64,000 bases of DNA from Promerops cafer. Taxonomy: Eukaryota > Chordata > Aves > Passeriformes > Nectariniidae. This document shows positions 62,261 to 64,000 of this stretch, piece after piece. Every line of letters starts with the position of its first letter. The stretch's first letter is position 1. The stretch spans positions 624,357-688,356 of the forward strand of contig VZSE01009968.1 of assembly GCA_013398275.1 (NCBI GenBank). Direction: 5' to 3'. The position numbers and the translations under genes were made by a program. The notes under the pieces are model-generated. The model saw only the letters and a program-made list of their open reading frames with translations. It searched no databases and was not told where the DNA came from.

Positions 62261-64000
62261 GCTTCAAGTAGAAATACTCTTGGGATGACCAACTTCTGAT
62301 GCTTCTAATTAATTTTATTAGCAATTCAGTCTCATAAGTAAGTAGAGTCAACCCACAAAATTTGAAAAGTAAAATTGTCTAAGCTCCAGGGTTGCTTGAC
62401 CCCCTGGCAGTCCCTGTCTTTCTCATTTTCAGGGAATTGGACCAGACTGTCAAATTACAAAGTTTTGTTTCGATCCTCTCCGTTGGAGTGAATTTGTCTA
62501 TCGAGCAGATTCCCCCAGTGAACCCTGGTGCATTAAGCTGGCTATGGTGCTTCCTAGGCACAAAGGGATGGGTAGCCACAATGAAGACTATTAAAAATCT
62601 GAACAAGTCCAGTTACCTGTTCTGCAAAAGGAGTCTGGGGTAATCTCTGATTAAGGTTGTTTTGGATATCCTGCAGCTGGATGTAAAGCCTGATGTACCC
62701 CTCTACAGCCCACTGACAGCTAATGTGTGTCAGTGAAAAACAGACAGACCTCTCTGCCTGATTTGCCTGATACCCAGGTTATTTTTTAACTGTAAAGGTT
62801 CTTCCAATATATAAAACCTTTGCTGGGGAAATTACATTTCATTATTATTTCAAATTCTTTTTAGCAAAAGCCACCATCTCTTCACTCAAACTTATCCCAG
62901 CAAACAGCAGTAAGCAGGAGGTCACAAGCCAAAAGGTCTATTGCTTTCCAGTAGAGTTGTAAATCATTTGACCAGTCTGTAATCAGGTAAATTATTTTGC
63001 TTTCCTTGATACCTTTCCTGACACCTCTGTTTCCTTTGTCTGTTCTCCTCCTTTCTCTAGAATTTATGAAATTTAGATCTTACAGGTTGAAATCCTCAGT
63101 GCTAGGCCCTGATGTTTTTTAGTGTGTGTTGTCTGGGGAAAGGGAACAGAGAGGAAGATGTTTGAAGGTTTTTTTAATGGCTTTTTTTTGTTGCCATTGT
63201 TGATATAAAATTTTTGGTTATTGTGCATGAATAGTTTTCTGCATGCTGTCTTGAACTACCAACATCTGTTTCTGAAAGAAAAGCTGCCCTTCTTGGGGAA
63301 AACTCTGGTCTAAAGGAACCTACTGGCAGGCATGAGAGTCCCCTTTGGCCTGGAAGAGGGGATGGAGAGAAGCCGTAACCTCTGCACAACATGACACTCC
63401 AGGAAGAGCTCTTTCTGAGGGTATATTTACAGGGTGCTTGGCAGGATGGTTTTGTCCAGGGCCCAAGCTAATTCCGGTCAGGGGACAGTTTCATTGTGCC
63501 CACATCCAGCTGAGCCTTAGCTCAGTACCCTGCCCTCAGCAGAACTCACAGCCCCAGACTCAGCCCTGCACTTCTGGGGATGTCATGTGCTGGGATTCTT
63601 CCTCTGTGCTCCAAGAGCTGGGCGATGTCACACTTCATCCTGGAACAGGTTCAGAAAAAGTTGCATCCCCCTGCTATGAATACCTGTGTTTGTTTCATGA
63701 ACTTCTAATTATTCTGGCCTTGCTTTGTGGTGAAATGCAGTCCTGTAGCTGACTGATTTTTATGGGGACATTTACAAATATTAATCCCTTGTCTTCACAA
63801 CACCCTGAAGTGAAATTATACTTTTGTTTAATTATTTGTTTCACAAAACAAATTTGCTGAGGTATCTCCAAAGGGATTTTTAACCATAAAAGTCTTGTTT
63901 TTATTTCAGTGAAATTAGCCTACTGCAGATTGGGTTTCACCTTCAATAGAAAGCTAAAGCCCAGCTGTGCTTTGTCTCTGCTAAAATTGCATGTGAAAGT
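62216..64000 (-). other. HHAT: HHAT last intron, partial; no exon seen
   Basis: The rest of the window is the 3' part of the last HHAT intron. I looked on the - strand for the preceding HHAT exon (the segment ending near 'YWNRIFIQ' in human) and did not find it, so the intron continues past the window. Open frames on either strand here, such as the 135-codon one at 63345-63752, match nothing I recognise. Confidence 0.75.

Noticed and set aside
62392..62643. 83-codon + frame beside the HHAT exon
   Set aside because: On the opposite strand to HHAT, with no recognisable similarity or splice signals.
62214..64000. Search for the penultimate HHAT exon on the - strand
   Set aside because: No segment resembling the residues before the final Gly-Trp-Pro-Trp was seen; the intron runs out of the window.
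1..64000. Endogenous retrovirus or LTR, DNA transposon ends, tRNA-derived SINEs
   Set aside because: I saw no paired LTRs, polymerase motifs, terminal inverted repeats with target-site duplications, or tRNA-like A/B boxes. A repeat-library search could still find old, diverged copies.
1..64000. Prokaryotic features (operons, CRISPR, insertion sequences, ribosome binding sites)
   Set aside because: The window is vertebrate nuclear DNA with spliced genes and CR1 elements; these feature types do not apply.

Overview
This is a stretch of a bird nuclear chromosome. Two things support that: the 3' ends of CR1 LINEs in their avian form (near 10.5, 24.1 and 40.1 kb, with fragments near 11.9 and 12.2 kb), and two protein-coding exons that read as clear orthologues of vertebrate genes in their known order. 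Most of the sequence is AT-rich non-coding DNA. Two runs of N (15 bases in a poly-A tract, one base after a poly-G tract) show that it comes from a draft assembly. I see no prokaryotic genes, operons, CRISPR arrays or tRNA/rRNA genes.

Layout. Positions 1-44951 are the downstream part of the last intron of KCNH1 (EAG1, a voltage-gated potassium channel) on the + strand. Positions 44952-45800 are the terminal coding exon, 282 codons plus a stop, ending in the channel's C-terminal coiled coil and tail. The 3' UTR starts at 45801. It probably ends at one of several poly(A) signals; the best candidates are at 49061 and 51967. From about 52.0 to 59.9 kb lies a tail-to-tail intergenic region with a G-quadruplex-like tract, a GC-rich island and a 175-bp near-duplication abutting an N. 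From about 59.93 to 62.12 kb lies the probable 3' UTR of HHAT (Hedgehog acyltransferase) on the - strand. The last HHAT coding exon is at 62122-62213, and 62214-64000 is the start (seen from the 3' side) of its last intron.

The two genes converge. This matches the HHAT/KCNH1 neighbourhood known from human 1q32, so the window is a conserved synteny block. The genes have unrelated functions: KCNH1 is a neuronal K+ channel at the plasma membrane, and HHAT palmitoylates Hedgehog ligands in the ER. Their shared feature is only that their transcription units end towards each other.

I found no undescribed system. The points most worth checking are the duplicated block at the N, the choice of poly(A) sites for the convergent pair, a few perfect hairpins, a G-rich quadruplex candidate, and a GC-rich patch ending in a strong splice donor that could be an unannotated exon.
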